Below are positions 42,388 through 51,557 of a stretch of DNA of 64,000 nucleotides, in pieces. Each line of letters starts with the position of its first letter. Positions within the stretch are counted from its first letter, which is position 1. This DNA comes from an uncultured Clostridia bacterium (GTDB lineage: Bacteria; Bacillota; Clostridia; TANB77; CAG-508). Position numbers and translations under genes: made by a program. Below the pieces are notes generated by a model that saw only the letters and a program-made list of their open reading frames with translations, was not told the origin of the DNA and made no database searches. The DNA lies in assembly GCA_934141445.1 (NCBI GenBank), contig CAKPCF010000001.1:62001-126000 (forward strand), given 5' to 3'.

Positions 42388-43452
42388 ATGTTTCAAAAAT
42401 TAGAAGATGTTGAAAAGAGATATGAGGAATTAAACAAATTGATAAGTGATCCTGATATGATTTCAAAACAAGATGAATGGAAAAAGTTAATGAAAGAGCA
42501 TAGCAGCATTGAAGATGTTGTTATGAAGTACAGAGAATATAAAAAAGTTTCACAAGATTTAGAAGAAGCAAAAGAAATGCTTAACGATCCAGATTTAAAA
42601 GAACTTGCAGAAAGTGAAATGCTATCTGCAAAAGAAAAATTGCCTAAAATAGAAGAAGAATTAAAAGTTCTTTTAATTCCAAAAGATCCTAATGATGATA
42701 ACAATGTTATTTGTGAAATCAGAGCTGGTGCAGGTGGTGAAGAAGCAGCTTTATTTGCTGGAACTTTATTTAGAATGTATTCAATGTATGCAGAGAGAAA
42801 GCATTTTAAAATAGATATCATGTATGAGAATGCGACTGAACTTGGAGGATATAAAGAAATTTCTTTTATGATAACAGGAAAAGGTGCATATAGTAGATTT
42901 AAGTTTGAAAGTGGAGTTCATAGAGTACAAAGAGTGCCAGATACTGAAAGTAGTGGTAGAATTCATACTTCAACAGTTACAGTAGCAGTTCTTCCAGAAG
43001 TAGAAGACGTAGAGATTGAAATAAACCCTGCTGATGTAAAAATGGAAGTATTTAGAGCTTCAGGTGCTGGTGGACAGCATGTTAATAAAACATCATCAGC
43101 TGTTCGTTTAATACATGAACCAACAGGATTAGTTGCAGAATGTCAAACAGAAAGATCACAACTTCAAAATAGAGAATATGCTATGAAAATGCTTCGTTCA
43201 AGGTTATACCAAATAGAAAAAGAAAAACAAGATAAAGAAGTTGCAAATGCAAGAAAAAGCCAAGTAGGTTCTGGTGATAGAAGTGAAAAAATTAGAACAT
43301 ATAACTATCCACAAGGAAGAATTACTGACCATAGAATAGGATTGAGTATATTCCAATTTGAAAATTTTTTAAATGGTGATTTAGATGAAATGATAGATAA
43401 TCTAATTGCAACAGACCAAGCTGAAAAGTTAAAAGGAGACCAAGAAAACTAA
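42388..43452 (+). CDS. prfA: Peptide chain release factor 1
   Basis: 354 residues. Terminates translation at UAA and UAG. The catalytic GGQ (GAGGQHVNKTSSAVR, near 230) and the P-x-T codon-recognition loop (RVPDTESSGRIHTS) identify RF1 rather than RF2. N-terminal helical domain and C-terminal LNGDLDEMIDNLI are standard. Length is typical. Confidence 0.97.
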   Translation: MFQKLEDVEKRYEELNKLISDPDMISKQDEWKKLMKEHSSIEDVVMKYREYKKVSQDLEEAKEMLNDPDLKELAESEMLSAKEKLPKIEEELKVLLIPKDPNDDNNVICEIRAGAGGEEAALFAGTLFRMYSMYAERKHFKIDIMYENATELGGYKEISFMITGKGAYSRFKFESGVHRVQRVPDTESSGRIHTSTVTVAVLPEVEDVEIEINPADVKMEVFRASGAGGQHVNKTSSAVRLIHEPTGLVAECQTERSQLQNREYAMKMLRSRLYQIEKEKQDKEVANARKSQVGSGDRSEKIRTYNYPQGRITDHRIGLSIFQFENFLNGDLDEMIDNLIATDQAEKLKGDQEN

Positions 43453-43536
43453 TTTGATTAAATATTAAAGATTTATATAATTAAAATACATAAACAATAG
43501 AACAAATCATATATTGTAATAAAAAAGGAGAACTTT

Positions 43537-44271
43537 ATGAAAAGTATTAGTGAAATTACAATGTATGGTTTGTTTTTTGGTATGATAGGAACAACTCTAG
43601 GTGGTGTTTTAGGTGCAGTTTTTAAGGTAAAGTCTAATAAGTTTTTGAGTTTTATTTTAGAATTTGCAGCAGGGCTAATGACAGCAGTTATTTGTTTTGA
43701 TTTAATACCAGAATCATTAGAGATTGTATCAATTACTTTATGCATATTTGGAGTGCTACTTGGTGTTATTTCAATGATTTTTTGTGATAAATTGGTAAAT
43801 AAGGTATATTCTAAAAAAGAAAATGAAAATAGTTTATTAAAAACGGGAATTATAATATGTATAGGATTAGCAATACATAATTTCCCAGAGGGATTAGCAA
43901 TTGGTTCTGGTTTTGATGCTTCTCAAAAATTAGGGCTTTCATTAGCAATTGCAATTGCACTTCATGATATACCAGAAGGTATGTCAATAGCAGTACCGAT
44001 GAAGAATGGTGGATATAGTAAAGCAAAATCAATAATTTTAACAGCTATTTCAGGGCTCACAACAGGAATAGGAGCATTTTTTGGAGCTATAATAGGTAAT
44101 ATATCTCTAAATTTAATTGGAATTTCTTTAGCATTTGCAGCAGGTGCAATGCTTTATATAGTTTCTTGTGAACTAATACCAGAATCAAATAGATTATATA
44201 AAGGAAGAATGGGAAGTTTAGGAAATATATTAGGTTTGATAATAGGAATGTTTACACAATTTATAAAATAA
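43537..44271 (+). CDS. ZIP-family metal transporter (ZupT-like)
   Basis: 244 residues, eight predicted helices. Metal-site motifs HNFPEGLAIG and HDIPEGMSIAVP in helices 4 and 5 are those of ZIP zinc/iron importers. A charged loop (VYSKKENENSL) lies before helix 4. RBS AAAGGAG. Follows prfA by 84 bp with no terminator seen between, so they may be co-transcribed. Metal specificity cannot be read. Confidence 0.92.
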   Translation: MKSISEITMYGLFFGMIGTTLGGVLGAVFKVKSNKFLSFILEFAAGLMTAVICFDLIPESLEIVSITLCIFGVLLGVISMIFCDKLVNKVYSKKENENSLLKTGIIICIGLAIHNFPEGLAIGSGFDASQKLGLSLAIAIALHDIPEGMSIAVPMKNGGYSKAKSIILTAISGLTTGIGAFFGAIIGNISLNLIGISLAFAAGAMLYIVSCELIPESNRLYKGRMGSLGNILGLIIGMFTQFIK

Positions 44272-44279
44272 TAAAAATA

Positions 44280-44309
44280 GATGGAAGATTTTGTATTTAA
44301 TCTTCCATC
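44280..44309 (+). terminator. Hairpin between convergent ZIP and membrane protein genes
   Basis: GATGGAAGATT pairs with AATCTTCCATC around eight bases; weak T-runs on both sides suggest use in both directions. Confidence 0.6.
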
Positions 44310-44324
44310 TTATATAGTTAAAGT

Positions 44325-44945
44325 TTATTTTTCTATTTTTACTCTTTTTCCAGAGTCATTATATTCTAAAATCATCTTTTTTTGATAAGGCACTAAAGAA
44401 ATGAAAGAAACAACTAAAGATAATTCTAATATAATTGCACTTGCAAGAGTTTGATTTTTCTTTTCGTTGTAATCAGCTAACATTTCATTTGTTAAATTTG
44501 AAGTAAAATCTTTTGAAAATACAGTACTGTATGTTTGAGAAGCTACATCAATTGATTTCCTTTCATTTGATAATTTAAGCATTAACAAACAATTTGAAAT
44601 AATTACTAATACAATAACACAAATTAAAAAGAATAAATTCATTTTAGATGTTATTTTTTGCATATCTTCATTATTTTCTGTTTTACATTTTTTAAATAAA
44701 TCAGATGTACTTAATCTACAAATTGAATGAATTGAAAAATATAAAACAAATGCGAATAGTAAAGGCAATGAAAATGCTAATACTTTTTGATTTGCATTTG
44801 GTATATTATAGACAAATGTGCTAACTACTAAAGCCAAAGTAAATAATAGGAATCCTATGACAATTCCATAAGATACAAAACCTGTAATTAAAGCTTTAAC
44901 AACAGTTTTTGCAGGAATTATTTTTTTATCTTCTGTTTTCTCCAT
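44325..44945 (-). CDS. Four-helix membrane protein
   Basis: 206 residues, family not recognised. Helices at about 18-45, 55-78, 102-122 (LFFLICVIVLVIISNCLLML) and 170-190 (AIILELSLVVSFISLVPY). The loop after the third helix (about 125-165) is polar and may face outside. Basic C-terminal tail (GKRVKIEK). Strong RBS (AGGAGGAAAT). Single gene, flanked by hairpins. Confidence 0.7.
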   Translation of the reverse strand: MEKTEDKKIIPAKTVVKALITGFVSYGIVIGFLLFTLALVVSTFVYNIPNANQKVLAFSLPLLFAFVLYFSIHSICRLSTSDLFKKCKTENNEDMQKITSKMNLFFLICVIVLVIISNCLLMLKLSNERKSIDVASQTYSTVFSKDFTSNLTNEMLADYNEKKNQTLASAIILELSLVVSFISLVPYQKKMILEYNDSGKRVKIEK

Positions 44946-45131
44946 AATTTCCTCCTAAGTATATAAAAATCTATTAAAATAATAACATATACGATAAAAA
45001 TAGACAATAGATTTGTAAAAATTATTCCTTTTTTGGAAGTTTTATGTTACAATTTTCAATATGTTTAAAATGAATTTTATGATTAACACTAAATAATTTG
45101 AATATAGTTTGTCAATTGTAAATAAAAGTAA

Positions 45132-45160
45132 TTGACTAATTATATAAAAACATATATAAT
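45132..45160 (+). promoter_or_regulatory. Promoter of pcrA
   Basis: TTGACT (45132-45137), 17 bp, TATAAT (45155-45160), about 38 bases before the pcrA start. Confidence 0.75.
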
Positions 45161-45197
45161 GCATACAAACATAAGTTCTTAATGTTAGGAGAGAAAA

Positions 45198-47531
45198 ATG
45201 GGATTATTAGATGAATTAAATGATAAACAATATGATGCTGTTGTTAATACAGAAGGTCCTTGCTTAGTTATAGCAGGTGCTGGTAGTGGAAAAACTAAAG
45301 TATTAACACATAAGATAGCATATTTAATAGATGAAAAAAATGTTAAGCCTTGGAATATACTTGCTATTACTTTTACTAATAAAGCTGCGAATGAAATGAA
45401 AGACAGAGTTGAAAAACTTGTTGGAGATATTGCAAAAGATATGTGGATTGGTACATTCCATGCAATATGTGTAAGAATACTTAGAAAATTTATTGATAGA
45501 TTAGGATTTGAAAGTTCTTTTGTTATTTTTGATACATCTGATCAAAAGACAATGGTTAAACAAATAATAAAATCACAAGACTTGGATGATAAAATATTTT
45601 CAGATAAATCTGTTTTATATGAAATAAGTAATGCAAAAAACGAAATGTTAGACCCAGCAGCTTATGCTGTAAGAGCAAATGGCGATTTTAGAAAAGAAAA
45701 AATTGCAGATATATATAGAATTTATCAAAAAAGATTAAAAGAAAATAATGCGATTGACTTTGATGATATAATCAATTTTACAATTCAGATTTTAATGGAT
45801 AATCCAGACATTTTAGAGTATTATACAGAAAAATTTAGATATGTATTAGTTGATGAGTATCAGGATACAAATAAAGCACAATTTACATTAGTTACTTTGC
45901 TTGCCTCAAAATATGGAAATATAACAGTTGTTGGAGATAATGACCAAGGTATATATTCTTTTAGAGGTGCTGATATAAGTAATATTTTAAATTTTGAAAA
46001 GGATTTTCCAGGTACTAAAATTATTAAATTAGAGCAAAATTATAGATGTACACAAAATATTTTAAATGCTGCAAATGCCGTAATTAAAAACAATGAAACA
46101 AAATATGAAAAAAAATTATGGACTAAAAATGAAGAAGGAAATCTTCCAAAAGTATATAGAGGAAACGATGAATATGATGAAGCTAACTATGTAGTAAATC
46201 AAATAGAACATTTAAAGCTTTCTGAACATTATAATTATTCTGACTTTGCTGTATTATATCGTATGAACTCACAATCTCGTAGTATAGAGGATATTTTAAG
46301 AAGAGAAGATGTACCATATAAAATTGTTGGTGGTTTAAAATTCTATGAAAGAAAAGAAATTAAAGATATAATTGCCTATTTAAGATTGATTCAAAATACA
46401 GCAGATAATTTGAGTTTAACAAGAATTATAAATGAACCTAAAAGAGGGGTTGGAAAAACAAGTTTAGACAATATCGAATCAATTGCTACTTCTAATGGAA
46501 TTTCAATGTTTGAAGTAATTAAAAGAGCCGATGAATTTGGATTATCCAGAGTTTTTTCAAATACAAGAGAATTTATTAGTACAATAGAAGAATTAAGACA
46601 AGAAAAAGATAATACAAAAGTTTCAGAACTTATTAAGAAGACTTTGCAATTAACAGGTTATACAGCTTCATTAGAAAATGAAAATACAGTTGAAGCAGAA
46701 AATAGAATTGAAAACTTAGACGAATTTTTAACAGTTGCTATTGAATTTGAAGAAGAATCTGCAGAAAGTTCATTAAGTGAATTTTTAGAAGGAATTACTT
46801 TAAGTTCTGATTTAGATGGTGTAGAAGATACAGATAATTCAGTTACATTAATGACATTACATAGTGCAAAAGGTCTAGAATTTCCAGTTGTATTTTTAGT
46901 TGGAATGGAAGAAGGAATTTTCCCAGGATATAAATCAATTGGCGAACCAAAGGAATTAGAAGAAGAGAGAAGACTTTGTTATGTTGGTATCACAAGGGCA
47001 AAGCAACAATTGTTTATGACTTGTGCAAAACAAAGAACAATATTTGGTTCAACAAGTTGCAATGGTGTATCTAGATTTTTGAAAGAAATTCCAGCTAATA
47101 TGTTAGATGGATATGAAGATGCAATTAAGCCACAAAATGATAGTAGATTTTCAAGCAATGATAGATATGAATGGAGCTATGGAAACAGCAGAGCTGGTAG
47201 TGGTTATGGTGGATATTCTAAAGATTATGGTAGTGTTACATCATATAAAGATAATAGTGTGGCAGCAAAATCAAATTCAACAATAAGCTCTGGATTTAAG
47301 TTTAGAACAGCAGAAAACTTCTTAAATAATTTAGGACAAACTAAAAAAGGAAATGATGTTGATTTAAGTGGCTATAAATCAGGAGTAAAAGTATTCCATA
47401 AAAAGTTTGGTGAAGGAATAATCAACAGTGTAGAAACTGAAGGAGAAGATTTAAAAGTAGATATAAGCTTTGAAAAAGTTGGACATAAGAGATTGATGGC
47501 AAAATTTGCTGGATTAGAGATAATAGAATAA
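45198..47531 (+). CDS. pcrA: ATP-dependent DNA helicase PcrA/UvrD
   Basis: 777 residues. Superfamily 1 helicase: Q motif LNDKQYDAV, Walker A GAGSGKT (27-33), motif Ia ITFTNKAANEM, motif II VDEYQDTN, motif III GDNDQGIYSFRGA, motif IV-VI including LMTLHSAKGLEFPVVFLVG and RRLCYVGITRAK. The C-terminal extension is Ser/Gly/Tyr-rich (YGGYSKDYGSV) and ends in the KVFHKKFGEGII Tudor-like element that binds RNA polymerase. Normal length for PcrA. Confidence 0.96.
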   Translation: MGLLDELNDKQYDAVVNTEGPCLVIAGAGSGKTKVLTHKIAYLIDEKNVKPWNILAITFTNKAANEMKDRVEKLVGDIAKDMWIGTFHAICVRILRKFIDRLGFESSFVIFDTSDQKTMVKQIIKSQDLDDKIFSDKSVLYEISNAKNEMLDPAAYAVRANGDFRKEKIADIYRIYQKRLKENNAIDFDDIINFTIQILMDNPDILEYYTEKFRYVLVDEYQDTNKAQFTLVTLLASKYGNITVVGDNDQGIYSFRGADISNILNFEKDFPGTKIIKLEQNYRCTQNILNAANAVIKNNETKYEKKLWTKNEEGNLPKVYRGNDEYDEANYVVNQIEHLKLSEHYNYSDFAVLYRMNSQSRSIEDILRREDVPYKIVGGLKFYERKEIKDIIAYLRLIQNTADNLSLTRIINEPKRGVGKTSLDNIESIATSNGISMFEVIKRADEFGLSRVFSNTREFISTIEELRQEKDNTKVSELIKKTLQLTGYTASLENENTVEAENRIENLDEFLTVAIEFEEESAESSLSEFLEGITLSSDLDGVEDTDNSVTLMTLHSAKGLEFPVVFLVGMEEGIFPGYKSIGEPKELEEERRLCYVGITRAKQQLFMTCAKQRTIFGSTSCNGVSRFLKEIPANMLDGYEDAIKPQNDSRFSSNDRYEWSYGNSRAGSGYGGYSKDYGSVTSYKDNSVAAKSNSTISSGFKFRTAENFLNNLGQTKKGNDVDLSGYKSGVKVFHKKFGEGIINSVETEGEDLKVDISFEKVGHKRLMAKFAGLEIIE

Positions 47532-47560
47532 ATTTGATTGAGGGATAAATCAATGAGATA

Positions 47561-47599
47561 AAAAAGAAAATCAATTTTAAAACTGATTTTCTTTTTTTA
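47561..47599 (+). terminator. Terminator of pcrA (bidirectional)
   Basis: AAAAAGAAAATCA pairs with TGATTTTCTTTTT, then TT. It also faces the convergent gene at 47629. Confidence 0.8.
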
Positions 47600-47628
47600 A
47601 TATATAAATAATAAATATGTTAAAAACA

Positions 47629-48447
47629 TTATTGAGTAGGTCCATCATTGCCTTTTTCATTACTATTTTCTGGGTTAGTAGAATGTGTTTGTCCAACAGA
47701 TATAGAACTTTTTGACTTTGAACTTTGTGCTACTCTGTTAGCTTTTATATTTGCCATAGCATTGTGTTCAAGTTTGTTACCTTCATTATGAAGTACATAT
47801 TGGTCAAATGAATTAGAAGTTCTAGTTGGTTGTAATTTTGGAGATATTATATCTTTTTCAGATGGAGTAGTTGGAGTTTTAGGAATATCTTCTTTTGTAG
47901 GAGGAGATATTATAGTTGCATTATTTTTAATAGCTTTTTTATTATTTTTTCCAAAAGTATTTCTTGTAGCATTTGTTATTCTATCTCCCATAGAACGAAT
48001 TGCTGACATTATAGTAGATTTTCTATCATAGTCTTCAAAACTCATATTAGTATGTTTTGCTTTGGTTACATTTGGATCAGGTAAAGATTTTTGTGTAAAA
48101 CGTTTAAAAATATTAGAAAAACTACTTCTTATTTTTTCAAAAAAGCTCTTTTTTTCAGGAACTTCTATAATATAATTATCTTGAGAACTTACATTTGCTT
48201 GGGAATTCTCACTTGATTCATGTTCCATTTCAGATGGTTTATGCATAATAGGATCTTTTTGAGTATTTATACTTTTATATAATGAAGTATGATTTAGTGT
48301 GAAATTGGAAGATATATCATTTTGAGTATAATTAAATATAGGCTCATTCATAGCAGGGTCATCTATTGTTGAAAATATATTATTTAGTTTGTCTTCTAAA
48401 AGACCATTTTGGTCTAAAGAAGTTGTTACATTATTTGAATTTACCAT
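47629..48447 (-). CDS. Disordered protein, possible VirD4-system component
   Basis: 272 residues, no family recognised and no clear domain: Ser/Asn/Thr/Pro-rich throughout with a basic middle (FFEKIRSSFSNIFKRFTQK, about 107-125). Residues 20-30 (KLNNIFSTIDD) resemble the final residues of the coupling ATPase at 33060 (KFDELFGTIDE). No signal peptide. ATG with GGAG upstream. Composition like that of the disordered gene at 32603 suggests a secretion substrate or adaptor, but this is a guess. Confidence 0.6.
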   Translation of the reverse strand: MVNSNNVTTSLDQNGLLEDKLNNIFSTIDDPAMNEPIFNYTQNDISSNFTLNHTSLYKSINTQKDPIMHKPSEMEHESSENSQANVSSQDNYIIEVPEKKSFFEKIRSSFSNIFKRFTQKSLPDPNVTKAKHTNMSFEDYDRKSTIMSAIRSMGDRITNATRNTFGKNNKKAIKNNATIISPPTKEDIPKTPTTPSEKDIISPKLQPTRTSNSFDQYVLHNEGNKLEHNAMANIKANRVAQSSKSKSSISVGQTHSTNPENSNEKGNDGPTQ

Positions 48448-48575
48448 AACAATACTCCAAAATATATTATAATCTAATTATAGTATATAAATATTTAAAT
48501 AAAACTACAATAACAACAGTATTACAATAAAAATACAAATTGGTAACATAAATTATATGATATTTTAAATTTGGT

Positions 48576-48604
48576 TTGCAATAATTAAGCTTTTATAGTA
48601 TAAT
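48576..48604 (+). promoter_or_regulatory. Promoter of the ABC-F gene
   Basis: TTGCAA (48576-48581), 17 bp, TATAAT (48599-48604). AAAGGAGG precedes the ATG. Confidence 0.7.
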
Positions 48605-48632
48605 CAAATAGTTATATAAAGGAGGAATCAAA

Positions 48633-50219
48633 ATGTTAAGTGCAAATGGCGTAACACTAAGATTTGGAAAAAGAGTATTATTTGAAGATGTAAATATTAA
48701 ATTTACAAAAGGTAATTGTTATGGAATTATAGGGGCAAATGGTGCTGGAAAATCAACTTTCTTAAAAATTTTATCAGGTGAAATAGAACCTAATAAGGGA
48801 GAAGTTGTTTTAGATAAAGGTGAAAGAATTTCTATTTTAAAACAAGACCACTTTGCTTTTGAAGGTTATACATTATTAGATACAGTTATGATGGGAAACA
48901 CAGAGCTATATCGTATTATGAAAGAAAAAGATGCTATATATAGTAAGCCAGATTTTTCAGAAGAAGATGGAATGAAAGCAGCAAAATTGGAAGAAAGATT
49001 TGCTGAATTAGATGGATGGAATGCTGAATCTGATGCAGCTAAAATGCTTAATGATTTAGGAATCGAAGCAGATATGCATTATAAGTATATGAGTGAAATT
49101 GAAGCAAAAGATAAGGTAAAAGTTTTACTAGCTCAAGCTTTATTTGGAAATCCAGATGTATTATTACTGGATGAACCTACAAACGATTTGGATTTAAAAA
49201 CAATCAATTGGTTACAAGATTTCTTAATTGATTTTGAAAATACAGTAATAGTAGTATCACATGATAGATACTTTTTAAATAAAGTTTGTACTTATATTGC
49301 AGATGTTGATTTTGGAAAAATAAAATTATATCCAGGAAACTATGATTTCTGGTATGAATCAAGCCAATTAGCATTAAAACAAATGAAAGAAGCAAATAAG
49401 AAAAAAGAAGAGAGAATTAAAGAATTACAAGAATTTATTGCAAGATTTAGTGCTAATGCTTCAAAATCAAAACAAGCAACTTCTAGAAAAAAATCATTAG
49501 AGAAAATTGAGTTAGATGAAATTAAACCATCTAATAGAAAATATCCATATATTGATTTTAAACCAGATAGAGAACAGGGAAAAGAAGTTTTAGAAGTAAA
49601 GAATTTAACAAAAACAATCAATGGAGAAAAGATCTTAGACAATTTAAGCTTTACAATAAAAAGAGAAGATAAAGTTGCATTATTATCAGATAATGAAATT
49701 GCTAAAACTGTATTATTCCAAATATTAGCAGGAGAATTAGAACCAGATTCTGGTGAAATAAATTTTGGAACAACAATATCTGTTGATTATTTCCCAAAAG
49801 ATAATAACTATTTATTCCAAGATAAAATGAGTATTGTTGACTGGTTAAGACAATATTCAAAAGACCCAGATGAAACTTATGTTAGAGGATTTTTAGGAAG
49901 AATGTTGTTTTCCGGTGAAGAAGCCTTAAAAGATGTAACTGTATTATCTGGTGGAGAGAAAGTAAGATGTGTTTTGTCAAAACTTATGCTTTCTGGAGCA
50001 AATTTTTTGATGTTTGATGAACCAACTAACCATTTAGATATGGAAAGTATTACAGCTTTAAATGAGGGCATGAAAAAATATAAAGGAATCATGATATTTA
50101 CTTCACATGACCATCAATTGATGCAAACTGTTGCAAATAAAATTATTGATATTTCAAATAATGAAGTAGTTATCCGTGAATGTACTTATGATGAATATTT
50201 AGAAGAACAATCAAAATAG
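48633..50219 (+). CDS. ABC-F family ATPase (YkpA/YbiT-type)
   Basis: 528 residues, two ABC domains in one chain with no membrane part: GANGAGKST with LLDEPTNDLD in the first, and in the second a degenerate Walker A (SDNEIAKTVLFQ replaces GxxGxGKS) with a full signature LSGGEKVRC and FDEPTNHLDME. The linker (about 245-300) is Lys-rich and helical. ABC-F proteins act on the ribosome. The altered second Walker A also occurs in YkpA/YbiT-like members. Whether it gives antibiotic resistance cannot be told. Confidence 0.92.
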   Translation: MLSANGVTLRFGKRVLFEDVNIKFTKGNCYGIIGANGAGKSTFLKILSGEIEPNKGEVVLDKGERISILKQDHFAFEGYTLLDTVMMGNTELYRIMKEKDAIYSKPDFSEEDGMKAAKLEERFAELDGWNAESDAAKMLNDLGIEADMHYKYMSEIEAKDKVKVLLAQALFGNPDVLLLDEPTNDLDLKTINWLQDFLIDFENTVIVVSHDRYFLNKVCTYIADVDFGKIKLYPGNYDFWYESSQLALKQMKEANKKKEERIKELQEFIARFSANASKSKQATSRKKSLEKIELDEIKPSNRKYPYIDFKPDREQGKEVLEVKNLTKTINGEKILDNLSFTIKREDKVALLSDNEIAKTVLFQILAGELEPDSGEINFGTTISVDYFPKDNNYLFQDKMSIVDWLRQYSKDPDETYVRGFLGRMLFSGEEALKDVTVLSGGEKVRCVLSKLMLSGANFLMFDEPTNHLDMESITALNEGMKKYKGIMIFTSHDHQLMQTVANKIIDISNNEVVIRECTYDEYLEEQSK

Positions 50220-50223
50220 TTAT

Positions 50224-50256
50224 AAAAAGTGGAAAACATTTTGTTCTTCCACTTTT
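50224..50256 (+). terminator. Terminator between ABC-F and transglutaminase-like genes
   Basis: AAAAGTGGAA pairs with TTCCACTTTT around 12 bases, followed by ATTATA; a moderate terminator. Confidence 0.6.
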
Positions 50257-50283
50257 ATTATATAATCGGAGATTATTGATTTT

Positions 50284-51552
50284 ATGAATAAGAAAGAATT
50301 AAGAAAATTTGCTGTTACAAAAGATAGGCTAAAAGATATATTAACGTTAAGAAAAAATAAAGAATATGATAAAATATATCAGCTATATGGAAAAACAATT
50401 TACAATTTAGCAACTCCAAGTAAAGTAAGAGAACGAGAAATTGATAGATTGATGGATGAAGGACGTTTTGAAGATATTTATGCTAAATTTGGTAAAATAA
50501 AATATGCTGAAAATCTATATGAAATGTACAAAACAGATGTATATAATGAAACTGGTAAGAAGCCAGATATATTTAAAAAATTAAAATTTTTATTAGTAAA
50601 TAAAATTATGCCTATTACTATGGCTAGCACTGTATTTCTTCCAACAGCAACTGTTGCTGCAACAGAAATTAACACTAGAAAAATGAAATCAGAAAATGCA
50701 ATTCAATATGCTGAAGAAATTGAAAAATATGAGAAAAAAATTGAAGATTATGCACAAGAAGTAAATTCAATGCATTTATCAGACATACAAATATTTATGA
50801 AAGTTATGTCTGATATGTGGAAAGAAATTGATGGATATGCTACTCCAAAAGAGTATGATGTTATGGGGTTTTGGCGTTTAAGTCTGGATGAAGAAGGTGT
50901 AGGAGTTTGTAGAAATTTCTCAGATGATATAACTGCAAAACTTAATGCAATAAATCCTAAATACAATGCTAGAAATGTAGTTGTATATATGGGAGAAGAA
51001 GAGTATAATTTAGCAGACATAGATAGAAATATAATTCAAAATAATAATACAGTTGCAAGTAATGATGAACAAGAGAACTCTAACGAGGAAGAAGAAATAG
51101 ATATTACTAAGTTTTTTGGTAATCATGCTGTAACAGCTGTTGATATTCCAGAACAAAATATAACTTTGATATTAGATCCAACCAATCCAGGAATCGGTGT
51201 TTTTAAAGATGGACAAATTTATATGTTTTCTACTCCAGATGGAAAAGGTATACAAACTAAGGCATTAGGGCAATTATTAGTTATAGGTGCTGATCAATTA
51301 GCAAATTTAATGGTAACAGAAGTAGAGAGCTTTTTAAATGGTAGTCAAATCAGTTTAGTAGAATTAGAAGAGATGTATGGTACAGATGCTCAAAACAAGG
51401 CTTTAGAACAACTTGAAAATAGAGAACACTTTAAGAGAGAGTTTATTGAAAGAGTAAATGTTAATCATAAAAAAGCTTTAGAAGACCTGAATAGAAATTT
51501 AAAAAATGAAGATATAAAAGAAAATGCACAAAAATCACAAGAAAGGGAGTAA
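50284..51552 (+). CDS. Membrane-associated transglutaminase-like protein
   Basis: 422 residues. Residues 195-310 fit the Cys-His-Asp triad of the transglutaminase/cysteine-protease fold: Cys209 (GVGVCRNFSDD), His281 (FFGNHAVTAVDI), Asp298 (LILDPTNPG). Upstream lie a soluble N-terminal region, a hydrophobic stretch (about 102-126, FLLVNKIMPITMASTVFLPT) and a coiled coil (140-165). The gap between Cys and His includes an acidic insertion (NEEEEIDI). The C-terminus is helical with a charged end (NAQKSQERE). It precedes tex by five bases. Activity is inferred from the triad spacing; crosslinking, proteolysis or deamidation would all fit. Confidence 0.6.
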   Translation: MNKKELRKFAVTKDRLKDILTLRKNKEYDKIYQLYGKTIYNLATPSKVREREIDRLMDEGRFEDIYAKFGKIKYAENLYEMYKTDVYNETGKKPDIFKKLKFLLVNKIMPITMASTVFLPTATVAATEINTRKMKSENAIQYAEEIEKYEKKIEDYAQEVNSMHLSDIQIFMKVMSDMWKEIDGYATPKEYDVMGFWRLSLDEEGVGVCRNFSDDITAKLNAINPKYNARNVVVYMGEEEYNLADIDRNIIQNNNTVASNDEQENSNEEEEIDITKFFGNHAVTAVDIPEQNITLILDPTNPGIGVFKDGQIYMFSTPDGKGIQTKALGQLLVIGADQLANLMVTEVESFLNGSQISLVELEEMYGTDAQNKALEQLENREHFKREFIERVNVNHKKALEDLNRNLKNEDIKENAQKSQERE

Positions 51553-51557
51553 AAATT

